Positions 1-7,919 of a stretch of 44,312 bases of DNA are shown here, piece by piece (the stretch's first letter is position 1; every line of letters begins with the position of its first letter). The notes below the pieces were generated by a model. The model ran no database searches and was not told where the DNA came from. It was given only the letters and a program-made list of their open reading frames with translations. The DNA is from Micrococcales bacterium 31B (GTDB lineage: Bacteria; Actinomycetota; Actinomycetes; Actinomycetales; Dermabacteraceae), in the NCBI GenBank assembly GCA_022803075.1, contig JAFFTF010000005.1, forward strand, positions 28,220 to 72,531, in the 5' to 3' direction. A program made the position numbers and the translations under genes.

Positions 1-582
1 GCCGTTGATGTCGGTGCCGCCGCCGCGATATTCGAGGTGCGTGTTGAACACGTAGAAGCGCTTGCGCGTGTCGCGCTCGTAGAGCTCTACCCAACTGAGG
101 CCGCGGGGGCTGAACGAAGACGAGTGGTCCTCGCTGGGCATTCCAAACGGCAGCACGGCAAAGCCCGAGGCAAGGCGCGTGAACTTGTCCGTGCGCCACG
201 CGATCGCGTTCAGGGCGAGCGCGTAGGGGGATTGGTAGTAGTCCCAGCCCTCGCCGAGCAGACCGCCGTCGGCACCGCCAAACAGCGACCGCGCGTGGGA
301 GCGCTCGAACTCCTGCATGCCCACCACGTCGAGGCCCTGCTCGGCGATGAACATGGCGGCGAGCCGGTCGCGGCCATTGCCCCAATTGTCGAGCGAGTCG
401 GCCTCTTGGCAGTCGCAGCGCACATTAAACGAAGAAATGCGGATCGTGTCTTTGGCTTGCACTACGTCGCTTCCCAGCAGGGGGGACACCAGATGTTGAC
501 TGGTTTGGGGGAGTCCCACGGTGAAGTAAGCGGTCACGATGAGCAGGATGATGCCCATTGCTGCCGTGAGTTCCCGCTTCAT
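1..582 (-). CDS. Secreted EEP-family hydrolase, C-terminus cut by window edge
   Basis: Reading the minus strand from an ATG at 582 gives 194 codons without a stop, running off the left edge, so the C-terminal half is missing. A short basic start (MKRELTAA) and a hydrophobic stretch suggest a signal peptide or N-terminal anchor. Then come FNVRCDCQEAD, a conserved glutamate in GMQEFE, and FNTHLEYRGGG, all typical of the endonuclease/exonuclease/phosphatase (DNase I-like) fold; the late GD(L/F)N and SDHFP motifs lie outside the window. It is the first of three consecutive paralogues on this strand and is closest to the 1748-3286 protein around RC-x-C. Substrate is unknown: extracellular DNA, or a phosphodiester or phospholipid, are possibilities for this family. 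Confidence 0.85.
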   Translation of the reverse strand, partial: MKRELTAAMGIILLIVTAYFTVGLPQTSQHLVSPLLGSDVVQAKDTIRISSFNVRCDCQEADSLDNWGNGRDRLAAMFIAEQGLDVVGMQEFERSHARSLFGGADGGLLGEGWDYYQSPYALALNAIAWRTDKFTRLASGFAVLPFGMPSEDHSSSFSPRGLSWVELYERDTRKRFYVFNTHLEYRGGGTDING

Positions 583-635
583 ACCTATATGTTAATTGCG
601 CAGATCACATCTGCCCAATCGGGCGGTCCGCGCCG

Positions 636-1652
636 TTAACCGAGGGTGACGTCGACGATCGTGGGAAAGTGATCGGAGGGTAGGCGCCCGTCCACCTCGG
701 CCGTGTCGACCCAATACTGTTCCACCTGAATCTCCGAATTCACGAACACGAAGTCGATGCGCTTACCCACCTGCGGGCCCGAAAACGCGTTGTACGTCGA
801 GATGCCCGAGTTGACTACGGTTGCGGCGCTCAGTTGCGCGTCGACGAGATCGGTGCCCGTGACGATGGCGCCGTACGCCCCGCCCAACTCGTCGGAGTTC
901 AGATCGCCCAGCATCAACATGGGCAGGGCCTGCGGGTTGACCTCGGTGACGAAGCGGGCCACGGCCTCCGCCTGGTGGCGGCGGATCTCGCTATAGGTTT
1001 CGCCCGTGAGCGATTTCGCCCGGCCCCGGTGCTCAAGGTGCGTGTTGAAGACGATGAACTGCTGGCCGGAGTCGCGGTCGCGCAGCATGACCCACGTGAG
1101 GCCGCGAGCAAACGTGTCGGTCAAAGCGAGCGTCGTGGGCCAGCCGAGGGGCAGACCGCGGAAACCCGAGGTGACCAGCTCGAAGCGCTCGCGACGATAC
1201 GCGATGGTGTTGCGGGCGCCGGGGATGGGCGCGTCAACGTGATCGAAGTCGGGGCCAAGCGAGCCCTGCTCCCCGTTGTCGCCGAACAGATCGCGCTGCT
1301 GCTCGGCCTCAAACTCCTGAAAGCCCACCACGTCGAGGCGCGCCGCGCGCAAGAACCGCGTGGCGCGCGCGTTGCGTCCGCGGTTCCACAGGTCCTCGGG
1401 GTCTTCCTCCCACGTGCTGCCGCGAATATTGAACGTGACGGCGCGTAGGCCCACGGGGCGAATATTCGAGCGCCGGGCGGGCCGTGCGGGTGGGCTGGTG
1501 GTGCCGGACGCGCCGGCGGTCGCGTTGGCTGGTGCCCCTGGCGTCCCCGCCCCCTCGGCGAGGGGTTGGCCTTCGCCTCGCTGCACGGCGAGGGTCGTGC
1601 CCGTACCCACGGCGAGCACTGCGGCCCCGAGGAGTACGTGTCTGCGCTTCAT
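636..1652 (-). CDS. Secreted endonuclease/exonuclease/phosphatase family protein
   Basis: 338 residues from an ATG. A basic N-terminus and a hydrophobic core (residues about 7-25) form a signal peptide, followed by an Ala/Gly/Pro/Thr-rich linker to about residue 65. The catalytic domain shows the EEP metal and phosphate residues in order: FNIRGSTWEED, the glutamate in GFQEFE, FNTHLEHRG, LGDLNSDE, and SDHFP near the C-terminus. The protein ends directly after the fold, so unlike the 1748-3286 paralogue it has no C-terminal repeats. It should be an extracellular metal-dependent phosphodiesterase or nuclease. Its stop lies 53 bp before the start of the left-hand paralogue and 95 bp separate it from the upstream one, so all three could be cotranscribed. 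Substrate is not predictable. Confidence 0.9.
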   Translation of the reverse strand: MKRRHVLLGAAVLAVGTGTTLAVQRGEGQPLAEGAGTPGAPANATAGASGTTSPPARPARRSNIRPVGLRAVTFNIRGSTWEEDPEDLWNRGRNARATRFLRAARLDVVGFQEFEAEQQRDLFGDNGEQGSLGPDFDHVDAPIPGARNTIAYRRERFELVTSGFRGLPLGWPTTLALTDTFARGLTWVMLRDRDSGQQFIVFNTHLEHRGRAKSLTGETYSEIRRHQAEAVARFVTEVNPQALPMLMLGDLNSDELGGAYGAIVTGTDLVDAQLSAATVVNSGISTYNAFSGPQVGKRIDFVFVNSEIQVEQYWVDTAEVDGRLPSDHFPTIVDVTLG

Positions 1653-1747
1653 GCTTCAAGTCTAGGTACGCGCTCGCGGCGATGCCGCGGGGGCTTGCGC
1701 GATTCCCGCCACACCGCGCCGCGACGGTATGCGGGCTGGTGCGCGGG

Positions 1748-3286
1748 CTAGTTCACGCGGGCGACGGTGCGCGGCGGCGGGAACCCGTAGGCCGCCCACT
1801 GGGCGAAGCTGAGCGGCGTGCCCTTCATCGTGGCGAGGTTGGGCACGTAGTAGATGGTGCTGCTGGTGGCGGCTTTGACGAACCCGCTCGAGCTGCGGTT
1901 CACGAACGGCTTGAAGCCCATGGCCTGCCATTCGGGCAGCGTGAGCGCCTTGGTGGTGGAGCCGAGGGTCGCGAAGAGCTGGTCGCCGGTGCCGTACTTG
2001 ACGAGGGTGGTGCCTTCGATCCACCCGGCGATGGCGGGCCGGGGGTAGCCCGCGCGGGACCACTCGGGTAGGCCAAGGGGGGTCCAGGTCCAGGTCTTGG
2101 GGTCCGCGTTCCAGAAGTTCACCATGAACAGGTTGTCGCACCACGGGTACTTGACGAAGGTCGCTGGCGCGGGCAGGGGGCGGGGGTAGCCGAGAGCCGC
2201 CCACTGCGAGAAGCTGAGGGGCGCGGCGCGGGTCTCGGAGCCGCTGCCGGTGACGCCGTACAGGGTGCTGCTGATGGGCACGCTGTACACCCTGGTGGTG
2301 CCGCCGCCGAGGGGCGCGCTGGGGGCGGGGAGTTCGACGTCGACGAGCACGGGGAAGTGGTCGGAGGCGAACAACCCGCTGATGTAGGTGTCGTACACCT
2401 CGTAGCGGTGCACCGTGATGCCGGGGGAGACGAACGTGAAATCGACGCGGTTGCCGAGCTTGGCGGTCTGCCAGCCGTTGAACGTGGCGAGGTTAGCATC
2501 GATCTTCTGGCTCGCGAGGGCGAGCGAGTCGCGCACAATTCCGCTGTTCTGGATCAGTGAGAAGGGCGCTTGGCGCTGGTCGGCGTTGAAGTCACCCGTC
2601 AGGATCACCGGCAGCTTCTCGGTGTTGATGGCGGTGATGGCCGCGAGCGATTCTTGGGTCTGCAGGGTGCGAATCTGCCCGTAGGTTTGCCCCGTGACCG
2701 AGACTGCGGTGGTGCCGCGGTGCTCGAGGTGGGTGTTGAACACGTAGAACGTGTGGCCCGTGGCGAGGGACCGCAGCTTGACCCACGTCACGGTGCGTTC
2801 GTAGGCGCGCGAGCTCCCGTCGAGGGCGGCGGGCCCCGTCGTCAGTTGGCGATACCCCGATGCGACGCGGGAGTAGCCGGCGGTGTTCCAGCCGATGGCG
2901 TTCATGGCCTCGGGCACGGCGGCGGTCGCGTGCGCCCAGCCCGCGCCGAGAAGCCCCGTGCCGCCCGCGGTGCCGAAGAGGTCTGTCACTTGGCGCGCGT
3001 ACGTCTCCTGCAGGCCCACGATCTGCGCCCCGGACTGCTTGATCTGCGCTGCAGCGCGGCTGCGGCGGTTGCCCGTGTCCCACACGTTTTGCGGGTTGGT
3101 TTCGCTGCACTGGCAGCGAATATTGAAGGTGGCCACGCGCGTGATCTGGCCGGACGCGCCGGTGGTGGCGCTGGCAGCCACTCGTGCCGGGGCCGGGGCG
3201 GCGTGCGCTGGGGCCGAGGCGGCCGTCCCGGTGAGCAGCGAGACGAGCATGAGCGCAACAGTGGGTAACGCAAAGTGACGGAACAT
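1748..3286 (-). CDS. Secreted EEP-family hydrolase with C-terminal tryptophan-repeat domain
   Basis: 512 residues from an ATG. A signal peptide (about 1-28, ending near ASA-PAHA) precedes an EEP catalytic domain (about 48-320) with FNIRCQCSETN, GLQETYARQ, FNTHLEHRG, TGDFNADQ and SDHFP. From about residue 328 to the end there are four degenerate repeats of 43-50 residues. Each has aromatic strands (for example FVKYPWCDNLF) and closes with a helix of the pattern L-[ST]-x3-W-x3-G-[FY]-x2-P. I recall similar repeats in other actinobacterial secreted proteins; their role is unknown, and binding to cell wall or extracellular polymer is an inference. It is the first gene of the leftward EEP run, with 372 bp of divergent intergenic DNA upstream. 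Confidence 0.9.
   Translation of the reverse strand: MFRHFALPTVALMLVSLLTGTAASAPAHAAPAPARVAASATTGASGQITRVATFNIRCQCSETNPQNVWDTGNRRSRAAAQIKQSGAQIVGLQETYARQVTDLFGTAGGTGLLGAGWAHATAAVPEAMNAIGWNTAGYSRVASGYRQLTTGPAALDGSSRAYERTVTWVKLRSLATGHTFYVFNTHLEHRGTTAVSVTGQTYGQIRTLQTQESLAAITAINTEKLPVILTGDFNADQRQAPFSLIQNSGIVRDSLALASQKIDANLATFNGWQTAKLGNRVDFTFVSPGITVHRYEVYDTYISGLFASDHFPVLVDVELPAPSAPLGGGTTRVYSVPISSTLYGVTGSGSETRAAPLSFSQWAALGYPRPLPAPATFVKYPWCDNLFMVNFWNADPKTWTWTPLGLPEWSRAGYPRPAIAGWIEGTTLVKYGTGDQLFATLGSTTKALTLPEWQAMGFKPFVNRSSSGFVKAATSSTIYYVPNLATMKGTPLSFAQWAAYGFPPPRTVARVN
1980..2300 (-). repeat. Protein-level tandem repeats in the EEP C-terminus
   Basis: This part encodes repeats two and three and parts of the neighbouring ones in the 1748-3286 gene. 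The recurring signature is a helix such as LSFSQWAALGYPRP, LGLPEWSRAGYPRP, LTLPEWQAMGFKP and LSFAQWAAYGFPPP. Copies are clearly diverged at DNA level, so this is an old domain repeat and not a recent tandem duplication. Boundaries are approximate. Confidence 0.6.
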
Positions 3287-3658
3287 GACTCAAAGTATGA
3301 GTTCCGCAGCATTAGGTAGCCAATCGAACTAATTGTTACCAGTTGTTGCGAAGGTTGGACGAACAATTTTCTGACGGCGGATGCAACTCACTCCCAGGAG
3401 CACTGCGCGAGAATTATGCGCTGGTGGGGGCCCAGACAGGGGCGCGCGGAGGCTTTATCGCTCAACGTCGTCTGAAGCCGTGCAAGGAGTAATGAAGTCT
3501 GTGCACTTGACGGTGGGCGAAGACGTCTCGTGCACTGGAAGATGTGATGTGAAGGCGTTGGCAAATCGTCGCGGAAGGTGTTACTCTGTGCGACGAGCGG
3601 GCGCACTGAGTAAACATCGCCTGGTGCATGCAAGGCCCACCTGGGATAGATTGAGTCG
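3287..3658. other. Divergent intergenic region between EEP genes and polysaccharide operon
   Basis: 372 bp without a convincing gene. Short open frames here have no recognisable product and no good ribosome-binding site. The left part is AT-rich around 3300-3375 and probably holds the promoter of the leftward EEP gene, though I see no clear consensus. The right part holds a candidate promoter for the rightward operon at 3558-3587. No strong hairpin or repeat was seen. Confidence 0.6.
3558..3587 (+). promoter_or_regulatory. Candidate promoter of the 3659-9412 operon
   Basis: TTGGCA at 3558-3563 is followed after 18 bp by TACTCT at 3582-3587, an acceptable housekeeping-sigma pair about 70 bp before the ATG at 3659. 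It is the best -35/-10 pair I found in the intergenic region. Assigned by pattern only. Confidence 0.4.
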
Positions 3659-6142
3659 ATGCAAGTCCGCGCGACCGCGGCACCTCTCACCGAGTCATTG
3701 AATGCGAGCACCACTTTGATTACCGGCGAATTTGAGCATGGAAAGTTTCGCATTAAGTATCGGTGGCGCGCCGGAGCGCAGGACCGCCGATCTCTCATCG
3801 TCATTTTCTCTGGTTTTAGGGCACCTGGAACTCTCGACTTCGTTGGAGCGCCCGTGCAGGGCCTGCGCTCGGACATTTTGTGGATCGAAGATGATCTAGA
3901 CGGAATGAACTCGTACTACCTGGGAAGCCGCACGCGCACGGACTTTCAGTTGGCCGTGGTTGCGCTCATCAATGACATGGCCGTGAAGTCTGGTGTCACC
4001 GCCGCGAACATCTGCGTGGCGGGTTTCTCTAAGGGTGCGTCCGCGGCACTGTACTACGGCATGCAGTTTGGGTTTAAAAATATCCTCGCAGTCGTGCCAC
4101 AGTTTCGTGTCGGAAACTATGTGAAAAAACAGTGGCCAAAAGTTCATGAGTTCATGATCGATGGCGACGAGTCGCACGCAAATGAGTTGGACCAACTACT
4201 ACCAAACTTGGCACGCAGCGCTGACCTTTCATCCACCAATATTTACCTCATTAGTTCGCACGCAGACCCATGGCATGAGCACGAAATCGAACCGAACCTC
4301 GACGCGCTGCGTCGGGCAGGCAATTTCAATTTCATTCTCTCAGAGTCGGATTTGGTGGACTCCCACATCGCAGTCACGCGCTACAACGTGCCCATCATTG
4401 TGTCTCTGTTTCAGGCGTTTGGTGAGGGCATATACCCGAGAATTGGCGAAGTAACCAACGGCCACAAGGGGATAGCGGCACCAATCTCGTCCGCGAATAC
4501 TCAAGGAGGCATGGAGTCGCGAGTCACGAAGGCAGAGCTTCGAAATGGTCGTTTCTACCTTGAAGGTGACGCAATCTTTCGGGGCATACCAAGCGCTGGA
4601 TACGCGGGTTTGCAGCGACGAATCGGGTTCGTAAGGCGGTCGGGCGAAAGCGTCGAATTCCCACTCGGAACGCTAATCGATAAGACACTTTCAACGACGT
4701 GGTATAACAAGTCGCTCGTGGATTATTCTGCGGGCAAATTCGCAACGCTGCGGCGTTATGGCATCGACGTCAAGGATCTGGGTTACGGTTCACACGAACT
4801 TCACGTTTCGATGACATTGAATGACAATAGTCAGACCGCGCCGTTGCCCGCACCGCGCGACATGCGAACAATTGAAATCGCTCGTGGCGACGTTTACGTC
4901 TTGCAGGGCAGCGCTGGAGCACCAATTAAGCTGGTCAAGGTAGACGGATTGCGAATCGGAGGAGCCTCGGAGTTCTTTCGAATCGACGAGTTTAGTGAGA
5001 AGGACGGTCGCCTGTTCGTCGAGGGTCGATACATCATCAGGGGCGTCGCGCACGACAGTTACCGGGCCACGTCCTATGCGTTGACATTGAAGTCGTCGCA
5101 GGCCAGATACAGTTTCGACCTTGGCGTCTTGCAGCGTCCCCTTAACGATGACGAACCGCACGACCCTTGGCTGGACTACTCGTATTCGACGTTCAGCACA
5201 CCTAAGCGCCAGGGGCTTGAACTGGGCAACGTCGCACCGGGCACTTACTCGGCGCACATCACGGTAGTGAACGGAAGTTACGTATCGAGCCAGATTGTGG
5301 TCGGCCTCGTGACCGTCGAGGCTCGATACCCGCAGTCATCACGAGCCCACTCCGGCCAGGCCCTGCCTGTCGTCTCGGTCGTTGGTTCATGTGTAACGAG
5401 GGACAACTTCAATTCGAACATTGCCCCACGCTGGAAGTCCTATGCGCATCTAGGGCCCGTTCAATACCAAATGAGCCTGATCAGCCTCGTGTCCGCACCC
5501 GTGCCCAGCGTGGAACAGGACTGGAGGGGCATGGACGACCACGCTCGCACCGTGACGCAGCGGGACTTCACGAAGACGTATTTCGCTGAACTGATGCAGA
5601 ATAAGCCCGACGTCGTCATCATTGATGCTTTCGCGGACGCACGGTTTCCCATACTCCGCATAGGTGATTCGTGGGTCACCCACAACGATTGGAAGTTGCC
5701 GTACGCCGCAGGCTACGCCACGTGGAAGAGCGGCAGGCGCATATCGATGGCGGAGAACCGTGACGAGTACTTGGGCATGTTCCATGACGCGGTGATTCAG
5801 TTCAAGACGCGGGTGCAGAGCATAGTTCCCCATGCTGTCTTCATGGTGAACCAGGCTCGCAACGTAGACAGCTACTTCGATGGGGGCGCCGTCGTGCGAT
5901 TCAACACGGAAGCGGTGGCGTCACAAAATGCATCGTGGGACGAACTCGACAAGATTCTGATCGAAGAGTTGAATGCAACACCGTTGCACGTCATGGTGCC
6001 CGGAAACCACTCCAAGACGGACCATCCTTGGGGCAAGGGTCCGGTTCACTACGACACGTCATATTATGAGCACTTCGAGACCCTTCTGCGGGACCAACTT
6101 GGATACAGCGTTGACTTCAGCGTCGCAACCGACCCAGTGTGA
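3659..6142 (+). CDS. Two-enzyme surface-polysaccharide protein: Asp2/XcbB-like hydrolase + DUF6270 SGNH-like domain
   Basis: 827 residues from an ATG, no signal peptide, so probably cytoplasmic. Residues about 40-260 look like an alpha/beta-hydrolase of the Asp2 or XcbB/CpsF type: nucleophile elbow GFSKGAS (Ser124), then ALYYG, with Asp203 (SSHADPW) and His236 (DSHIAVT) as likely triad partners. Residues about 290-410 and 425-555 are two similar beta-rich domains: NGRFYLEG/DGRLFVEG near their starts, and GSHELHVSM/GTYSAHITV near their ends. Residues about 570-820 match DUF6270: GSCVTRDNFN (Ser577) resembles block I of SGNH hydrolases, and the end reads VPGNHSKTDHPWGKG with VHYD. Asp2 acetylates glycan on secreted adhesins, so adding or removing acyl groups on a surface glycan is a reasonable inference. 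GC is well below the right half of the window. First gene of a three-gene operon. Confidence 0.8.
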   Translation: MQVRATAAPLTESLNASTTLITGEFEHGKFRIKYRWRAGAQDRRSLIVIFSGFRAPGTLDFVGAPVQGLRSDILWIEDDLDGMNSYYLGSRTRTDFQLAVVALINDMAVKSGVTAANICVAGFSKGASAALYYGMQFGFKNILAVVPQFRVGNYVKKQWPKVHEFMIDGDESHANELDQLLPNLARSADLSSTNIYLISSHADPWHEHEIEPNLDALRRAGNFNFILSESDLVDSHIAVTRYNVPIIVSLFQAFGEGIYPRIGEVTNGHKGIAAPISSANTQGGMESRVTKAELRNGRFYLEGDAIFRGIPSAGYAGLQRRIGFVRRSGESVEFPLGTLIDKTLSTTWYNKSLVDYSAGKFATLRRYGIDVKDLGYGSHELHVSMTLNDNSQTAPLPAPRDMRTIEIARGDVYVLQGSAGAPIKLVKVDGLRIGGASEFFRIDEFSEKDGRLFVEGRYIIRGVAHDSYRATSYALTLKSSQARYSFDLGVLQRPLNDDEPHDPWLDYSYSTFSTPKRQGLELGNVAPGTYSAHITVVNGSYVSSQIVVGLVTVEARYPQSSRAHSGQALPVVSVVGSCVTRDNFNSNIAPRWKSYAHLGPVQYQMSLISLVSAPVPSVEQDWRGMDDHARTVTQRDFTKTYFAELMQNKPDVVIIDAFADARFPILRIGDSWVTHNDWKLPYAAGYATWKSGRRISMAENRDEYLGMFHDAVIQFKTRVQSIVPHAVFMVNQARNVDSYFDGGAVVRFNTEAVASQNASWDELDKILIEELNATPLHVMVPGNHSKTDHPWGKGPVHYDTSYYEHFETLLRDQLGYSVDFSVATDPV

Positions 6143-6272
6143 GTTGAGCCTTTGGTAAAAAGGCATGTTGGCTTCTCGCATGTGAGGCCAAACTGGCGGC
6201 CAACCTGGCAGGATAGTGCGGTAGCCGCTTGAAGACATCGAGCCGGCGTACCCGTATCGAGAGGCGAACCGC

Positions 6273-7919
6273 GTGACGATTTTCGATGAGGCGTTGGAGG
6301 CGCTCTCTAGTTATATCGACCATATTGAGGCACGCCCAGTCGTCGTCTTGACCGACGATGGGGACCTTGGCTCCCTGTCGACTCAGATCGCAAGCATCGG
6401 GGTCGTCCGCATCTGCGTCGTCAGCTTGGGCGCCGCGGGTATCACGCAAGAAACGCGATCTGCCTACCCTCAAGTCGCATTTTATGAAGCGTGGACGGTA
6501 GACCGAATTCAGCGAGTATTTGAATCGATGGAGCCTGCCGGCGCCATCGTAGATATGTCGGGGCTTGAACATGCGCGACGACAACAAGTGTTTGAAAATC
6601 TCGTACTGAATCTGGCGGATGGTGGCCTATATATCGTTCCAGATGATGTTGTTGACGTGCCTCAGCCACTCGCTTCTCATGTTACTCAGCTCTTTAGTGG
6701 TCATAAGGCAGCAATCTATCAAGTCTCTGGCGAATTTCTCATAAAACTCTACGATGAGTTCGCGTCCGGTGCGCTCACAGCGAGAATGGGGACAACTTGG
6801 GGCGAAGAAATATTGCAACTCGACTCGGAGAGAGTTGCTTCGAATGCTCGGGTTTTATCGAACAACGTTTCACTCGAGTCGACATATTGTCCTGATTCCT
6901 ACGAGGCCCCCGCACTGCACGTTCGCAAGTATCTTGGCCCGAGTGTCTACCCTGGTTCGCTCGTCACGCTGGACAGGTTCGTGCTGACTGATTCCTTCAG
7001 GCACCACATCTCCCATCGCCTGTCTAATGCGCATCTCACGAGTCCAACGCGTTTTCAAGCGATCGCACCCGAAGAACCAAGTGAGTTCCTCAAGGGCTCC
7101 TTCTATTTGGCGGATAACGACCGGTATGGGCATTTCGGTCATATCATGACCGAATTCGTCTCAAAGTTGTGGGCTTGGAAGTTTGTCAAAAAAATCGACT
7201 CAAGAGTGCAATTCATGATTTCGGGGGAGGGCGAATATCGAGATTTGCCCGCCTTTGTCCGACAGATACTCGAGGCTTTCGGTCTCACTGAACGCGATGT
7301 CTTCGTGTTGAATAGGCCGGTAAAAGTAGGCACCTTGTATGGTGCTACACCTCAGTTTCAGAATCCACGATACGTCCACCACGGCATTAACGAGGTTTAC
7401 ACCAAACTTGGGACGGCTATAGCCGGTGGCCAGCGCAAGAGGACGAGACGCATTTTCCTGGATCGCGTATTAGATAGTGGTGACAACAGTCGAATCTGTC
7501 ATAATGCCGACGAGGTTAGGGCAATTTTTCAATCGGAGGGGTTCGAGATTGTGCGACCCGAGGAATTGGCGTTTGTTGATCAGGTAATAATGATGAATGA
7601 AGCGACGATTGTAGCTGGATTCGCTGGTTCAGCATTCTTTTCTTCGGTGTTCACTGTCGGACCCATCAATCTCATCGTCATTGGTTCCGAGTCGTACGAT
7701 GCCACCAACGAGTTCATGATTGCGAGCGTCAAGGGGGGTAATGTTGCCCATGTTTGGTGTACTCCTGACCATCCCCGAGAGCGTCACTGGACGATGAAGG
7801 CGTTCACAAGCGACTTCACCTTCGATGCGGATCGAGACACGGCGCTCATCAAGCAAGCTATTGCAGAGTTTGCCAAGGCAGGGGCGGATACTTCAGCGAA
7901 CGAGGTCGATGCGCCATGA
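6273..7919 (+). CDS. Glycosyltransferase family 61 (DUF563) protein
   Basis: 548 residues. The chosen start is GTG at 6273, with GAGAGGCG upstream as a ribosome-binding site. Residues about 275-520 carry a GT61/DUF563 catalytic region: SFYLADNDRYGHFGHIMTE (the histidine-rich block of this family), the TRRIFLDRV motif, EGFEIVRPEEL, and VAGFAGSAFFSSVF near the end (the G-x-x-G-S loop). Residues about 20-130 form an alternating beta/alpha Rossmann-like region without a methyltransferase glycine motif. GT61 enzymes transfer sugars in capsule, LPS or O-glycan synthesis; donor and acceptor here are unknown. It starts 130 bp after the preceding gene and overlaps the next by ATGA, indicating translational coupling. 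It is relatively AT-rich, consistent with acquisition by transfer. Confidence 0.85.
   Translation: MTIFDEALEALSSYIDHIEARPVVVLTDDGDLGSLSTQIASIGVVRICVVSLGAAGITQETRSAYPQVAFYEAWTVDRIQRVFESMEPAGAIVDMSGLEHARRQQVFENLVLNLADGGLYIVPDDVVDVPQPLASHVTQLFSGHKAAIYQVSGEFLIKLYDEFASGALTARMGTTWGEEILQLDSERVASNARVLSNNVSLESTYCPDSYEAPALHVRKYLGPSVYPGSLVTLDRFVLTDSFRHHISHRLSNAHLTSPTRFQAIAPEEPSEFLKGSFYLADNDRYGHFGHIMTEFVSKLWAWKFVKKIDSRVQFMISGEGEYRDLPAFVRQILEAFGLTERDVFVLNRPVKVGTLYGATPQFQNPRYVHHGINEVYTKLGTAIAGGQRKRTRRIFLDRVLDSGDNSRICHNADEVRAIFQSEGFEIVRPEELAFVDQVIMMNEATIVAGFAGSAFFSSVFTVGPINLIVIGSESYDATNEFMIASVKGGNVAHVWCTPDHPRERHWTMKAFTSDFTFDADRDTALIKQAIAEFAKAGADTSANEVDAP

Noticed and set aside
37-639. Plus-strand 200-codon frame at the left edge
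   Set aside because: It is antisense to a recognisable EEP-family reading of the minus strand and shows no motif.
3381-3701. Small plus-strand frame before the polysaccharide operon
   Set aside because: It overlaps the real start of the 3659 gene, lacks a ribosome-binding site, and has Arg/Ser-rich content without any motif.
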